Shown here one piece after another: positions 1-11,638 of a stretch of 64,000 nucleotides of DNA; the first letter of the stretch is position 1, and every line of letters starts with the position of its first letter. The notes beneath the pieces are model-generated. The model was not told the DNA's origin, did not search any database, and was given only the letters and a program-made list of their open reading frames with translations. A program made the position numbers and the translations under genes. Source of the stretch: Odiellus spinosus (taxonomy: Eukaryota; Arthropoda; Arachnida; Opiliones; Phalangiidae). Location of the stretch: positions 6,956,175 through 7,020,174 of the forward strand of contig OY987225.1 of NCBI GenBank assembly GCA_963920705.1, written 5' to 3'.

Positions 1-40
1 CCTTTTCTACTCTAACAAAATTTTCAAAAATAACAAATAT

Positions 41-108
41 ACGTCCGAAAGCCCTCCTGAAAACGTTTATTTAATAAACTGTTTATTTTGAACCATGGAG
101 TAGCTGTC
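41..108. repeat. Half copy of a MITE arm (same family as the 21.3-kb palindrome)
   Basis: This stretch matches one arm of the palindrome at 21286-21467. Shared segments are TCCGAAAGC, then AACGTT(T)ATTTAATAAACTGTTT, then a variant of AAACCATGCAGTAGC. Only one arm is present, so this is a truncated element or a divergent terminal repeat. It lies about 200 bp upstream of a Harbinger transposase fragment; whether they belong together is inference. Confidence 0.55.
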
Positions 109-308
109 TCTACTCTAGTGATTTATTTGAAAAGTATTCTTCAATACTTTGTGTTGTACAATACCTTTGGGTAAGACTAGGACGTATGTGTTTGAAAAAT
201 GAAAATACCTTTTAGTGTAAAAAGAAAATTATGATATTTGTCCACCCCTCTCATCTGAAAAAGGTATGCATTTGAAAATAAATTTCTATGTAGGAAAAAA
301 TGCAAAAA

Positions 309-788
309 CATTATCACATTTGCGGATTTTGCCCCCTCCAATATGAAAAACGTACATACGCCCCTGAAGTAAAAAGTACTTTCAATTTCCGTCTCTGTCG
401 AGCACGCCGAATAGTTGAAAACGTGTTTGGAATTGTGGCTGCCCAATGGAACATTTATCATTGAACTATAAAAGAAAATCCTGAAAATGTCGATGGTATA
501 ATACAGGCAACAACTTGTTTACATAATTTTCTGATGACGGATGAGGATGGAAAGCCAACACATCAGAGAAGAAATAATCCCGAGGGTATGACAGACACTT
601 TAGATGAGCTTGGAAATATATTAAACGCAGGGCAATGGAGAAGGGAGATTAGTGATTCAGCCATAAGAGTAGGGCCTGGTATGAGAAAAGCAAATAGGTC
701 TGGCATGAAGCCTTCTAATTACAGGGATAAATTAGCAAATTATTTGTACCATGAAGGTGCAACCAACTTCCAAAAGGATAATGTTTAA
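309..788 (+). pseudogene. PIF/Harbinger (HARBI1-like) transposase, C-terminal fragment
   Basis: One reading frame runs from about 309 to the stop at 786-788 with a single internal TGA at 462-464. It encodes a block typical of DDE_Tnp_4/HARBI1 transposases: FNFRLCRARRIVENVFGI, and about 40 codons later TTCLHNFL, which is the conserved C-terminal helix of the family. The upstream CPLQYEKRTYAPEVKS matches the usual FPLxxYLMRPY region. The N-terminal half with the first two catalytic aspartates is absent. The protein ends in a basic, poorly conserved tail. In intact elements this enzyme cuts and joins DNA together with a Myb/MADF partner; no partner is seen here. Internal stop and truncation make this a dead copy. 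It is not the missing half of the Harbinger N-terminus at 26.7 kb in any way that can be shown. Confidence 0.8.
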
Positions 789-2264
789 GGCCTAGGATTT
801 CTTCTGAATGTCACCCTGGAAATATACTCAACTTCTAGTCTTCCCCTTGCATTTCGGCTTTCCTCAAAACAGGTTTCTGGCCAAGGTAGATTGACGAAAA
901 CGCCGTTGCGACCGGGACATTTTCTGCCTGCCATTCCAATTCTTCGCCATTGTTCCAATTCGGAGAAATGGACATACCGGTATCGACTATCGAGTAGGGG
1001 AGGGGCGTTTGTGAAGAAAAATCGAGAGTAAAATACCAAGAAACGAAGGATTTTCTAACTAGATAATAGTTGGTATTTTAAAACTTCACTTCGTCCCACC
1101 TTGAAAACAGGCAACGTCTTGCGTAGAACGTTCTATTTAGCTATAATTTTTTTACCGCGAAAGGTTCGCTGCGAAGTGTAAGGAAAATCATTTTTAGATT
1201 TGAATCTTCCGTACAAGTATTAATATATTCATAGCTTTGTTTTTTTGTTAGTGTTTCTCGGGTGTATAAAAAACAATGCGCGTGCCATTTAATGACATAT
1301 CGAACGCTAACTTCTTTGTGTCGAAAAAGAGATTATCAACGGGGGAAATAAAAGAATACCATTGCCAGAGATCTCCAAGGAAAAACATTACTCTATGTTT
1401 CCGAACAGAGAATGACAAAACCCTCTTTTTTTCTATATATACCCTTTTCATTTTCTTTGTCGCCAGGGCCGAAGCTTCTAGAACTTTCCACCCAGAATTC
1501 GCTCAGGTGGTCGTGCGTCATTTGTTTTTCCCAACTTCGACCCTCGGTTAACTGACCATGTTCGTATTTATCGACGGAGGGGTCGTTTATTCTAATTGGT
1601 CAACTCTCAGAGCGACGTCATTTTTCTACCTGATTATTGGCTCTTAGCTATTGTCGAGGGAAATGTATCTTAGCCAATTTAAGTGGAAATAGGTCCGTGG
1701 TGACCCAAAAAAACATTTCTCAGAATTTGGAAGTTGATGTCGGGACGACTTAAATAATGTCGTTGAGGGATAAGGTTTTTCTTAGTTAAAGTTCTATAAG
1801 ATCGGTCGACTTGGGATGTCGTTTAACACTGAGGTGTGAAAAGTTTATATTATATTTTCCCACAGTTTTTAAAGGTTGAGCGGCAGAAAAAAGTGAAAAA
1901 CCTTTAAATTATTGGCCTATTTTGGCCTATTTGTCTTTAAATTGAGGGGAATTAAGTTTAAAAGTGATTAAAACGAAAAATGTTAATGGGGATTTGGACG
2001 GGAAGGGTTACATATCTCCCCCCCCCCCTTTCTTATGTGTTCGTCCCTAACACAAATATTATTTTCCTTTGGGAGGTGAGTTTCATGAGCGCCTTAAAGA
2101 GAAAATAAATTTTATTAGTATTTAGTTGAACAATTTTGTTACCCTTATGAGTCTGGTACTGAGGAGAAAAAATTTAATTAGGAAGTCGAGCACACAAAAA
2201 AAAAACTATTTGGTTACGATACTCTCCCATGAGGGAGCAATGCACACTTTAATAGGCGGACAAC

Positions 2265-2265
<1 letters not shown>
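789..2265. other. No gene recognised
   Basis: AT-rich sequence with only short open frames on both strands, none with a recognisable domain. It contains a C-run near 2019-2030. The open frames at 785-1039 (minus) and 1276-1551 (plus) look like chance. Confidence 0.5.

Positions 2266-2298
<33 letters not shown>
2266..2298. repeat. Poly(A) tract, 33 A
   Basis: An uninterrupted run of 33 A on the plus strand, followed at once by the GC-rich block 2299-2640. It could be a retroposon tail or a simple repeat. Confidence 0.8.
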
Positions 2299-2304
<6 letters not shown>

Positions 2305-2640
2305 ACGCCGGGGGCAGGTAGCAAAATGATCGGTGATCTACTTGGGCGAGTGGTCCGTTCCTCGTTATCTCCTCGAGATCATGTGTGTCAGTTGACACTT
2401 CCCGGGGGGAATTAATCTCGGCCGATGGTTGGCACTCGTGCCGGGAGTGGCCCGTTACGCGACATCGCGCACACCTAACGTTCTCTAATGGGAGGATCCC
2501 ACTGAGGGTCCGGGCGTTTCCGAGGCCGTTCTGAACGCTCGGGGAGCTCCAGATGAGCGTTCAGCTTGATCAACTCGGGGGGGGGGGGGGTTTATACCCT
2601 CCAAAAGTTTGGGGTTCACGGATTACCCTAAGAGGGGTAT
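2299..2640. other. GC-rich block, unassigned
   Basis: Clearly more GC-rich than its surroundings and bounded by a poly(A) run on the left and an adenain-like fragment on the right. It includes a G-run near 2577-2591. No open frame with a recognisable product was found on either strand. Confidence 0.4.
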
Positions 2641-2876
2641 TACGTGGATTGTTGGTCCCATTCCGTTCCAGGATCCATGCCCTTCCCGGGACCCGAACGT
2701 GAATCATCTGGCGCGACCCAATGAGATCCCTCAGATCCTTGTTGATCAAAGTTTATAACAAGTGCTGCTGGATATTTGGTTATCCTGTGGGGTAGCTTGT
2801 CCGAGGGGAAAACACCTGTGAAGCCGCGTGTTTTAGGCAGCGCCATACTCAAGTCATGAGTATTTGTGGTGGCCAT
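2640..2876 (-). pseudogene. Adenain-like cysteine protease fragment (Maverick/adintovirus type)
   Basis: A 78-codon open frame. Its middle carries the pattern of adenovirus-type proteases in invertebrate Maverick/Polinton-like elements: GFTGVFPSDKLP, then KYPAALVINFD, then GSEGSHWVA. The HW pair would be the active-site histidine strand (compare G-x-HW in adenain). After HWVA the text keeps family flavour (DDSRSG) but then loses it, so a small indel near 2690 is likely. The downstream catalytic Asp and Cys are absent. The fragment follows the truncated LINE RT with no spacer. This is an old partial copy with no function expected. Without a profile search the family call rests on motif recognition only. 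Confidence 0.5.
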
Positions 2877-4675
2877 TAGTAATCAATAACCACGTTTCTA
2901 TTTTTATCAATCTGAATCAGACTTTGAAACTCAGCATATACCATACAAACTACTGACTCGGGTAAAACGTCAGCGAAGCCAAGGCAGCTTACGATACCAT
3001 GAAGGGCGGTTTCAGTCGATCTGCCTTTTTGATAGGCAAACTGAACATTTGAGAGAGGTTTCTCAGAAAGAGTCTCCTCCCGCACATGTCTATCCACCAA
3101 CTTTTCTTAGACCTTCAGAAGGAAGGAAGTTAGACTTATTGGCCTAAATGCCTTAGCCTCGAGATAATTAGATTTCCCTGGCTTAGGAACGAAGATTACC
3201 TTAGAATGCTTCCAGGATCTTGGAATATGCCCAAGAGCTATACAAGACCTGTAGATTCTACATAACACAGGACCAAGGAGATCAATTCCTTCCTGCAGGA
3301 GTTTGGGAAGAATTCCATCCGGGCCAGGCGCCTTGTAGGGCTTAAATGAATTGATAGCCCAGTTGAGCCTGGAGTAAGTGACTATTCTATTAGCCACATT
3401 CCAATCTTCCCTCTTTGTTCTTTTAAACCTAGTGGGAAGAGAACCCGGGTTATCAGAGTCGATCACCTGGGATTCTGGAAAGTTAACACTTAACATACGT
3501 GTAAGTGTCTCCTTACCACTACTGGAATAACTACCATCTTGCAACTTAACAGTGTCCAGATGTTTAACGTTATCATGCGCCATAATTTTCATCAACTTGG
3601 CAGTGTGAGGTACATCAGCAATACCCTCACAGAAATCCCTCCATGAGGCTTTCTTTGCCTCACGGATGGCTTTGTGATAGGCGGTGAGGGTCTCCCTATA
3701 GGTCCCCCAATCGCCTGTCCTCTTAGCCTTATTAAAGAGACTACGAGTTAGCTTGCGAAGTCTACCAATTTCCTTATTCCACCAGGGAACTAACTTAGGT
3801 TGGTTGATAGACTTCACCGGACAATTCTGATGATAAGACTCGACAATGGCTAGTTGTAAATGTTCAACAGCCAGCTCAAAGTCTATCACCGAGGAGAGTT
3901 TAGAACTACATCCTCCAAGTCGAAGAGCTAAGTCTTCTTTATAACCGGCCCAGTCGGCCGTCCTGGGGTTACGAATTTCAGTTAAGACTGTAGCAGGTTT
4001 AACTGAGACGGAGAAGAAAATATGCCGGTGATCCGCTAGAGACGGCTCACTGGAGACATGCCAGTTCGTGAAAGAGGACACCACGTTTCCTGTACACAGG
4101 GTGATATCAATGACCTCACTTCTGCTCCTAGTGACAAATGTTGGTATATTGTTCCTATTTAGAATATGGAGATTAGTGCTCACCAGGTATTCCATTAAAT
4201 CATCACCACGTTGGTTGCAGTCACTACTGCCCCACACAACATGATGTGCATTAGCATCACTACCTATAATGAGCTTCTTCCCCAAACCTTCACAGTGGTT
4301 TACCAAACTGGCAACCTGCTGCGTTGGAGTCGAGTCGGCCACATCATACGGCAAGTAGGCAGACGCCATTGTAAGCTCATTTTCTTCGTCCTCAGTAGAG
4401 GAGAATATCCTTACAACAGCAGTATCCCGAGACTGGTACTGAGTCAAGGGAAGGGCGTGGATGCCCTTTCTTACCAAGATACAAGATCTTGGCATATCGG
4501 AGGCAAAATCAAAGTAGATGTTGCCTGCGCCCATGAGACCCAGGATCTGGCCCTTATTGATCCAGGGCTCCTGGATAAGAGCCATATCAAGGTTCTCTAT
4601 GGCAAACCTACGGCATAAAACTGCCGTAGCTGCCCGACAATGTTGTAAGTTAACCTGTACAACTTTAAGTCCCAT
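2877..4675 (-). pseudogene. LINE ORF2 (endonuclease + truncated RT), R1/LOA/Jockey-like
   Basis: Starts at 4675 and reads 522 codons before a frameshift near 3105. The apurinic-type endonuclease comes first: VVQVNLQHCRAAT at the N-terminus, IQEPW with the catalytic Glu at about residue 35, then IIGSDANAHHVVWGSS, PTFVTRSRSEVIDITL, and SLADHRHIFF, where Ala replaces the usual Ser of SDH. The RT begins with KAPGPDGILP and FRPISLTSF. It resumes in another frame (2876-3100) with QFAYQKGRSTETALHGIV, which precedes RT motif A. Motif A and the YADD box are absent, so the 3' half of the element is gone and the protease scrap abuts it. The ORF2 start overlaps the ORF1 tail region, as in many two-ORF LINEs. 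It is defective for retrotransposition. Confidence 0.85.
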
Positions 4676-4704
4676 TTTTCGAGGACAGGTAGGGGTATGC
4701 CCGG

Positions 4705-6013
4705 CTATTCCATGGCACTAGAGGTGGTTGGAGGTACCAGCCCATCCACCCTATCCTCAGCGCCAGCAGAACCACCGGCATCCCCCCCTGTCCCAGACAA
4801 ATGGGCATTATAGGGTTCATCTTCCGGCACCACAGTGTCATCTGTGTTGTCGGAAGTGTCCCCCAGAGAGACATCGTCCAGCAAAGCCCGTAATGACCCC
4901 TCATCATCACTGGGCTCCGCTGGAGTCGCGCCAGTACTCCCAGCCTCCAATTGTGGCTGAGGCTTGTTTGGATCAGAAAGGATCTTGAAGATCCCCTGAT
5001 CCAAGCCAGTGTAAGCTAGATAATTAGCCTCTTTAATGGCATCCACCGAGTCCCCATCCATCTGGAAAATCCAGCGGACGGTTTCTTTGGTGGATACCGA
5101 GTTTACAGCCCTCCAACACCCAGTATTCAACCGGTTGTTGTAGGACTGCATCCTCCTAAACAGCACAGCAGGGTTGGTAGTCAGCGTGTCCCTGGTTTTG
5201 AAGGCAACATTGAACGGCTTTGGCAGCGCACCGGCTTCTGTAACCAGTAACCTGGTGTCCGCCAGAACCTGTTAATTTTGGTCGAAAGCCTTCTTCAACC
5301 AGGTACCCGACTGCAAATCGCCACAGTGATAGATGAGAGCGCCACCCACCAACTGGAAACTCTTTAGGAGAGGTAGTGGTTCACCCGAAGGTATCCCATC
5401 TATCCTCTCCAGCCCTCACATCAACCTCCGTGACCTTATTGACTGGATAGCCATCTTTAATGATGGCCATCTTCGTCAGGCCAACCGCATCCTTATAAGA
5501 CTTAGGGGCCGAAGCCTCTTTAGCCCTTTTAGGATGCGGTTGAGAAGACCCAGGAGAGGGATTAGAGTCCACTGTCCTGGGCCTTTTGGCTGAAGGTACC
5601 ACTTCACTGCTAGGCAGTGGATTGGTCTCCTTCTTTTTTGCTTCGCGAGCCCGCTTGCGACGGGCATTGCGATTGAAGGTCTTTTTGGTAAGCTGGGTTC
5701 TGTCTTGCGACGACCCAGACTTATCAGCAGTACTGCCAGAGGCAGAACCAGAGGCAGTTTCCAGCATATTGGTGGGCTGGGTTTCACCCAAGGATGACCC
5801 AGACCCATGTTTGGTTTTTGGATTTTTCTTTTTGGAATTCATAAAAGTCCCACGAGAAATTGCGGCAAATAAGAGGTCACCACCCGGTAGTCCGCATCCC
5901 GGGTGGAAGGCTAGATACAACGGGGTGTCGCCTGGTGCCCCGAGGGGATCGTTAGGGGGATACCGTGATTCACTTCCCCGGTACCATACAGCCATCGGCA
6001 CGATGCCTCCCAC
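4705..6013 (-). pseudogene. LINE ORF1, DUF4780-type nucleic-acid-binding protein
   Basis: ORF1 of the same LINE, directly upstream of ORF2. An open frame from 6013 encodes a basic, Ser/Lys-rich N-terminus (RRKRAREAKKKE) and then SYKDAVGLTKMAIIKDGYP, the usual entry of the DUF4780 domain found in ORF1s of arthropod LINEs. A frameshift near 5390 moves the rest to another frame: GGALIYHCGDLQSGTWLKKA, a TAA stop near 5273, then NNRLNTGCWRAVN and AYTGLDQGIFKIL, which fit the second half of DUF4780. The tail is acidic (DDEGSLRALLDD). I infer an RNA-binding role by analogy with other LINE ORF1 proteins. One frameshift and one stop make it inactive. No CCHC knuckles are seen. Confidence 0.65.
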
Positions 6014-6980
6014 CTTAGCTTTGGGAAGTCCCCTAAGCAGATGTATAAAAATATCCGCCTAGGGGAAAAAGATAGTTGTACTTAGTCAGGCGCCTCCATG
6101 CTGACCAGATCGGCATGGGAGACCTGCCAGGGGCCAAGCAAAGCTAAGCCCCAGCCGACAACGCCCAGCACTTCCCTGACGCACACAAGCCTCACCACCA
6201 CGTCAAGGTGACAACTATTAATCGGTGAGGTATAGAAGTGATAAAAGTTATGAAATATAATTAACGACTTGATTTTTACACACCATTTTTAGAGAGAAAA
6301 TCCAGTTGTCAGTTACTAGCGCGCGACACACGCAAAGCTAGGTCCACAATGAAAAACTTCAATGCAAACTCCGGTTGAATTTTAATTTTTATTCGCGCTT
6401 TATTTCAAACGTCAAGGCCAATTTATTTTTTATAATTTGGAAATTATAACGCTTTACTTCATGTTTAACAAAGAAAGATGTGGTACATATTAAGGAAAAG
6501 TTCAGTATATGATCATGCCACATAACTCAAAGCCAAAAAGGGGAAAACCATAATTTTTTACTGTCTCCTATTTTTCACACAATTTAGAGTGAGAAAATCT
6601 TTTTTCAAACAATCAATTGCACTTATAATTGAACTATGGCTTGGTTACCGTTTAGATTGTTATGAAAAAAATGTACATTTCATTTAAACGCAATTGAAAT
6701 TGTATATTCGTCGTGTATAGAATTTAAAAACGCACGTGTTAAAAATCCCTTTTGAAACTGCGCTCGTTAATATCAACAACTTCCAATAGGGTTCTTTCTG
6801 GGCCATAACGCAGTTCTGGTTAAAGTCACACCAAGGTGATACATTCTTCGCTGAAGTTCGCTCGGTTTCTTTTGTTACCGAAGTGCGTTTCTTTGCGATC
6901 TATAAACCACTACAATTTGTAGAGTTTAATTACGCGTTTTTATCTTTTTTAGTAGTTGTTTTTACTCTATTAACCAGGCA
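6014..6980. other. LINE 5' UTR, then AT-rich spacer
   Basis: About 6014-6235 is moderately GC-rich and probably the 5' UTR of the minus-strand LINE. From about 6240 to 6980 the sequence is AT-rich, without open frames. It should contain the left end of the MULE, but I could not find a matching terminal inverted repeat. Confidence 0.4.
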
Positions 6981-6982
6981 AT

Positions 6983-9900
6983 ATGGAAAATTCAAGTAAG
7001 AAATTAAATTCGGAAGGGAATAAAACTGACTTGATCTCAAAAGACGAGTCAACTTCTGAAATTCCTGCGAAAGAAAAAGCTGCCTCGATCCAAGTAGGCG
7101 AGCGCAATGGCAACACTAACCCGGAAGGGAATAAAACTGACTTGATCTCAAAAGACGAGTTAACTTCTGAAATTCCTCCGAAAGAAAAAGCTGCCTCGAC
7201 CCAAGTAGGCGAGCGCAATGGCAACACTAACCCGGAAGGGAATAAAACTGACTTGATCTGAAAAGACGAGTTAACTTCTGAAATTCCTCCGAAAGAAAAA
7301 GCTGCCTCGACCCAAGTAGGCGAGCGCAATGGCAACACTAACCCGGAAGGGAATGAAACTGACTTGATCTCAAAATACGAGTTAACTTCTGAAATTCCTC
7401 CGAAAGAAAAAGCTGTCTCGATCCAAGTAGGCGAGCGCAATGGCAACACTAACCCGGAAGGGAATAAAACTGACTTGATCTCAAAAGACGAGTTAACTTC
7501 TGAAATTCCTCCGAAAGAAAAAGTTGCCTCGACCCAAGAAGGCGAGCGCAATGGCGAAACTAACCCAACTAATTTGACCGAAGAAGGCGACACAAATAAA
7601 TTAAGCTCCGAATTACCAAGCCAAGCTTTTCTACGTAACGTACGAAAAACCTTCATGATATTGAAAATAAGGCAGTCGAGGGAAAAGTCTTTACTACCCC
7701 ATTGCCCTTGAACACAAATATAAGAGGAGGCGACATTTACGCTTTTTGTGTTGCGTTAAAAGAGGTAAATGATGTTAACATTGACAGAATGTTATGGAAA
7801 AAAACTAAGAAAGATACGGCTAGTGATGTAACGAAGGAATATTTTTACATTAAGACCTCTGCAAAAAAGATTAATTCTGGCTTTAAGAAGCTGATATTCA
7901 AACAAGTATGTAATAAAAACAATAGTCGTGTTCCAGTTATCGTCCAATATATTGGAGACGAAAAATTATTCATCCAAAAGCCGCATGGTAACTCCAAAGT
8001 TCAGGATAGGGTATTTGCCCCAACCATTCCCTCAGCGAAAGAAGGCTTAAAAAAAGGTCTCTTACGATTTGAAACCCAAAAAAGCTTACAAAAAGGTTAA
8101 ACGGGAAACTTTAGAGAGATATACTTTGAAAACATCGAATGAGAAAGAGGTTGCGGCAACTTATGAAGATAATGAAGACATTTTAGCCAGAAATAGGAAG
8201 CAAGCTGAAAATTTCAAATACAATATTGACAAAAAAAAATTAGTAATGATCCAAGATTGAACACGATTTTTTTGAAAAATGGACCGTTACAAAACGTTAT
8301 AAGGTCAATTTCTATATGTGATCCTGTTTACGTAATGTGGGGCGCACCCGAAGCAGTAACGCTGGCAGTAAATTTATTAAAGGATTCTTTCAAAGATGCA
8401 ACGCTCGATCAGCTTATTTCGTATGACACGACGTATGATATGGGAAACTTCTATATTTCTGCCATAGGAATGCGAAATACACACATCAAGGGGGACCCAG
8501 TTTTCCCTCTTTTTTATCTATTACACGAAAAACGTTTTAAAGAGGTTCATACAATTTTCTGGAAGTATGTGGCCAATTTAATTGAATTTGAACAATGGGG
8601 GAAAAATTGTCCTATTTTCACTGACCGAGAAAAAGGTCTGATCACTGGAATTTCGAAAAGTTGCCACCAAGCAAAGGCTAACCTTCGATTTTGCCAAAAC
8701 CACATTCACCGAAACATTGATTTTTTCTTGAAGAAAGCTGGTGCAAAATCAAAAGATAAACTGGCATATAAGGAATTTATCCGTGATATTATTAAGGCTA
8801 GAACAGAAGAAGAATTTGAAAATCCATACGACCTTTTTTCAAAATCGTGGTCGCAAGAATTTCTCAAATACGTAAATGAAAACATTAAAAACGACTTGAA
8901 AGAAGGTGCCATAGTGGCAAAAACCTGTCAATTTGCTGCGTTCCAAAATAAAATGCCGACAAATAATTTGTCCGAAGCATTTAATAGGCAATTGAAATCT
9001 GAAATTGGTAATAAAGAACAAAATGAAGATTATCTTATTCTTTTGTTGCATCAGATGCAAATAGATCATATACTAGAATTTAATAGCTGTTACCGAGGGT
9101 GTGGCGATTATCATTTAAAAAGCTCGCTTTGTGGGATTGGTTTGATAATTCCGATCAATAAAGTTCAGTTAAAAAGTGTTGAAGATTGCATCGAAGATGT
9201 CCGTCGCACAATTCTTGAAGAGCATTCCGAAAAGACTATTTCCAACACGAAATTGTGTTTGGCTTCTTTGTGTGTTGAAAACAAATATATATCTTTCGAA
9301 CCAAAAAATCAAGTGTACATTGCGAAAGAACCATTTGAAGAGGTCGCTAGTCAAAGTTTTCATTTAAGTCAAGAGATGAAGTGCACTTGCGATGTTGACA
9401 ACTGCTATCACGTTTTAGCAGTCGTGAAATTGATGTTCCCAGAAACGTCTAGCCTCCAAAAATCTGCCATGAATAATCTCACTAAGTTGCTAAAGGGAAA
9501 CACAAAAAGTGGACGAAAAAAACCCAGACCAGTTGATTTTGACTACACTTGTACTGATGCTCCAGATTCTATAAATGCAATGAACAAAACCATACTAAAC
9601 TCAACTCCTATTCGTGCCAGCAAGAAAATTAAAATTTCACAAAGTACCGAATTCATTTTTTCTACAGATGATTACCCAGCGGTAAAAGACACTGATAAAG
9701 AACCCAAGGTAGAAAGTGTTTCTTCATATTCTCCCGCACAGAGAAATAGATCGGAAATGGATGACCATCCTGGTAAAGAGATGGTGAAAAGGCTGAAGAC
9801 TGCCCAGGACGGTGTAAATGTAGATGAAGCAAGTAGTTTCGAATTCAATAGAGGAGAGTTTTATACTACAAACGATTTTAATAGAAATATGTGCACTAAT

Positions 9901-10107
9901 AGCTTGAATTTGGGAAAAGAGATTTATGCGAAGGTTATTGAAATAGGTATGGCACTTTTGGTTAAAACATTCAAGTTAGAGGGTAAAGTATTTGTGATAG
10001 AGAGCTTGGATTTGACGTCGGTAGCTGGCGCCTTGTTCAACGGTCTAACTAAAAAAAAAGATTTTTTTAGACAAGCATATCGTGAAATTTTCGTCCTATC
10101 TATATGA
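6983..10107 (+). pseudogene. MULE (Mutator-like) transposase with SWIM zinc finger
   Basis: The core is an open frame of about 610 codons (8257-10107). It has MULE hallmarks: SYDTTYDMGNFYISAIGMRN with the first catalytic Asp, PIFTDREKGLI with the second, CQNHIHRNI after it, NNLSEAFNRQLK, and a SWIM finger CTCDVDNCYHVLAVVK (CxC..CxH). Upstream frames join it through three A-rich frameshifts (near 7650, 8065 and 8235), and a TGA lies at 7259-7261 inside a repeat. The N-terminal part is a 37-residue repeat followed by a region with EGKVFTTPLPLN and GGDIYAFCVALK. The enzyme would excise and insert DNA at the element's ends. The intact core against broken N-terminus may mean recent decay, or sequencing errors in homopolymers. 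No terminal repeats were located. Confidence 0.85.
7008..7562 (+). repeat. Five tandem 111-bp (37-codon) coding repeats in the MULE N-terminus
   Basis: Copies begin at about 7010, 7121, 7232, 7343 and 7454, spaced exactly 111 bp, so the frame is kept. Each encodes EGNKTDLISKDELTSEIPP followed by KEKAASTQVGERNGNTNP with few changes. A single C-to-G change (TCA to TGA) at the third copy creates the only stop. The repeats are charged and probably disordered. Confidence 0.9.
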
Positions 10108-10660
10108 AACTCAGGCTTTAAATAAGGAAGTATGGGCGATTTTCTTACCTAACACCCCACTTGGAAGAACATGTCACTGGCTACTGGGGTTGGTAAACAT
10201 AAGAGAAAAAAAAAATATTCATTTTGGATAGTATGCGGACCGAGTCACAGAACTTGCGCCATCATTTCAAATGCATACTGGTTATAGTCTACAGTATAAA
10301 CACAAAAATCATTTCAACATTTCTCTCTCTGTACATTTATTTGAGATTATAGGGGGTAGACATTACAAAATCAAATGCTGCTAGCCATTAAAATACAGTT
10401 TTCACCTTTCAAATTCACTTTAAATTAGACGTTAGATGACTTGATAAGGGATTACACACTTCAAAAATTGTTTTAATACTTAAAAGGTTAAGAGGTTTTT
10501 AATACTTGGTTTACAAGACCACTTCAAAACGCTGGATTTTAAAATAGGGAAACACAAAACGAATGCTCTGTCAAGCGTGGGATATTGTGTTCAAGAAGAC
10601 TCCTTCTGTCCAAGGTTCAAATTTGAGGGGGGAGGGGACAGTTAATTTGAGTGTACCCAC
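10108..10660. other. Downstream of the MULE, no gene recognised
   Basis: AT-rich, with no open frame of interest. It would hold the right end of the MULE, which I could not delimit. Confidence 0.4.
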
Positions 10661-10845
10661 ACAATGCGCTTCTCAATCACTTGGCTACTTTCGGTGAGAA
10701 GAGATCGATTTCGGTCTAGTTCCAGCTCCTGCTGTGTCTTGGTGTTTTTTTTTGGTGCCTTTGGTACTGCGATTCTTTGCCCTCGTTGGATTTATGCTGT
10801 TCGTCAGTCTGTAAGTCTATTTGTTTATTTCTACTTTTTGTTTTC

Positions 10846-11038
10846 GTCGGTAGCTTTTTACCTAATTTTAAGTGTATTTCTAACTTCCGTTTTTCGACGG
10901 TAGCTCTTTTACCCAATTCTAAGTGTATTTCTAACTCCCGTTTTCCGACGGTAGCTTTTTTACCCAATTTTAAGTGTATTTCTAACTCCCGTTTTTAAAC
11001 GGTAGCTTTTTTTGCCCAATTTTTAAGTGTATTCAACG
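10846..11038. repeat. Four tandem copies of a 50-51 bp unit
   Basis: The segment GGTAGCTTTTTxCCxAATT followed by AAGTGTATTTCTAACTYCCG recurs with GGTAGC at about 10849, 10899, 10950 and 11001. The copies are imperfect. They sit just upstream of the AlkB-like remnant. Confidence 0.8.
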
Positions 11039-11099
11039 GTTATTTATTTTGTCCCCCTGTAAAAGAATGGCATCTCGTTCCGCTGTTCGACCTTTTTTT

Positions 11100-11625
11100 G
11101 GGCCTTCTCTCCCCCTACTAGGCTGTCCGTGGGTAACACGGACTTAGTCGTCCCTATTTCAAGTGGCCCAGCTTCGGTTGAATGGATTCCAAAGTTTCTT
11201 ACGACAAATGAGGTTGAAGGAATATAAAGGGTATTTTGACGTGAATCCGACTCTTCCTCGAAAAGCGTTTTACATCTGCACTGATGAAAAATATATGGTA
11301 TACTCATACGGCAAGGTTAGACACAAATCGGAACCTATTTGGCCAGACAGTCTTCTTCGGCTGAAGAAGATTGTCGAGAGTATAACTGAATGTTCGTTCA
11401 ACGCTGCAGTAGCCCTAGGTCATGGCTCCCTTCTAATGATGAAGGGAACATGCCAACAATCCTGACAGCATCGTGTTCCTAAGGAATCCTACGCTGGAGA
11501 CCGATGGTGCTTAAACATGGGAAATGTGACGGATAAGTTTATTTGTCGTAATCCAACTTTGGCCATTTCGCTAGAAGGTGGTCCTCGTGAAATAGAGCCA
11601 CTGCATTCCTGTTGTCCCAATGGCC
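11100..11625 (+). pseudogene. AlkB-like 2OG-Fe(II) dioxygenase remnant, rearranged
   Basis: Pieces of an ALKBH2/3-type protein are present. An N-terminal part (VEWIPKFLTTNEVEGI, near 11175-11226) is one frame off from the next part, which holds LPRKAFYICTDEKYMVYSYG, IWPDSLLRLKKIVESI and CSFNA. It then jumps straight to LGHGSLLMMKGTCQQS, a TGA at 11463-11465, and QHRVPKESYA, the strand carrying the distal iron-binding His. The segment with the HxD iron ligands is missing. A family-like strand that should come before GSLL (NPTLAISLEGG then PREIE) comes after it, at about 11545-11600, so the domain is permuted. Active enzymes reverse alkylation damage in DNA or RNA; this copy cannot. The frame then runs into the minisatellite. 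Whether it belonged to a mobile element or to the host is unknown. Confidence 0.55.
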
Positions 11626-11638
11626 TAGTTTCCCTGTG

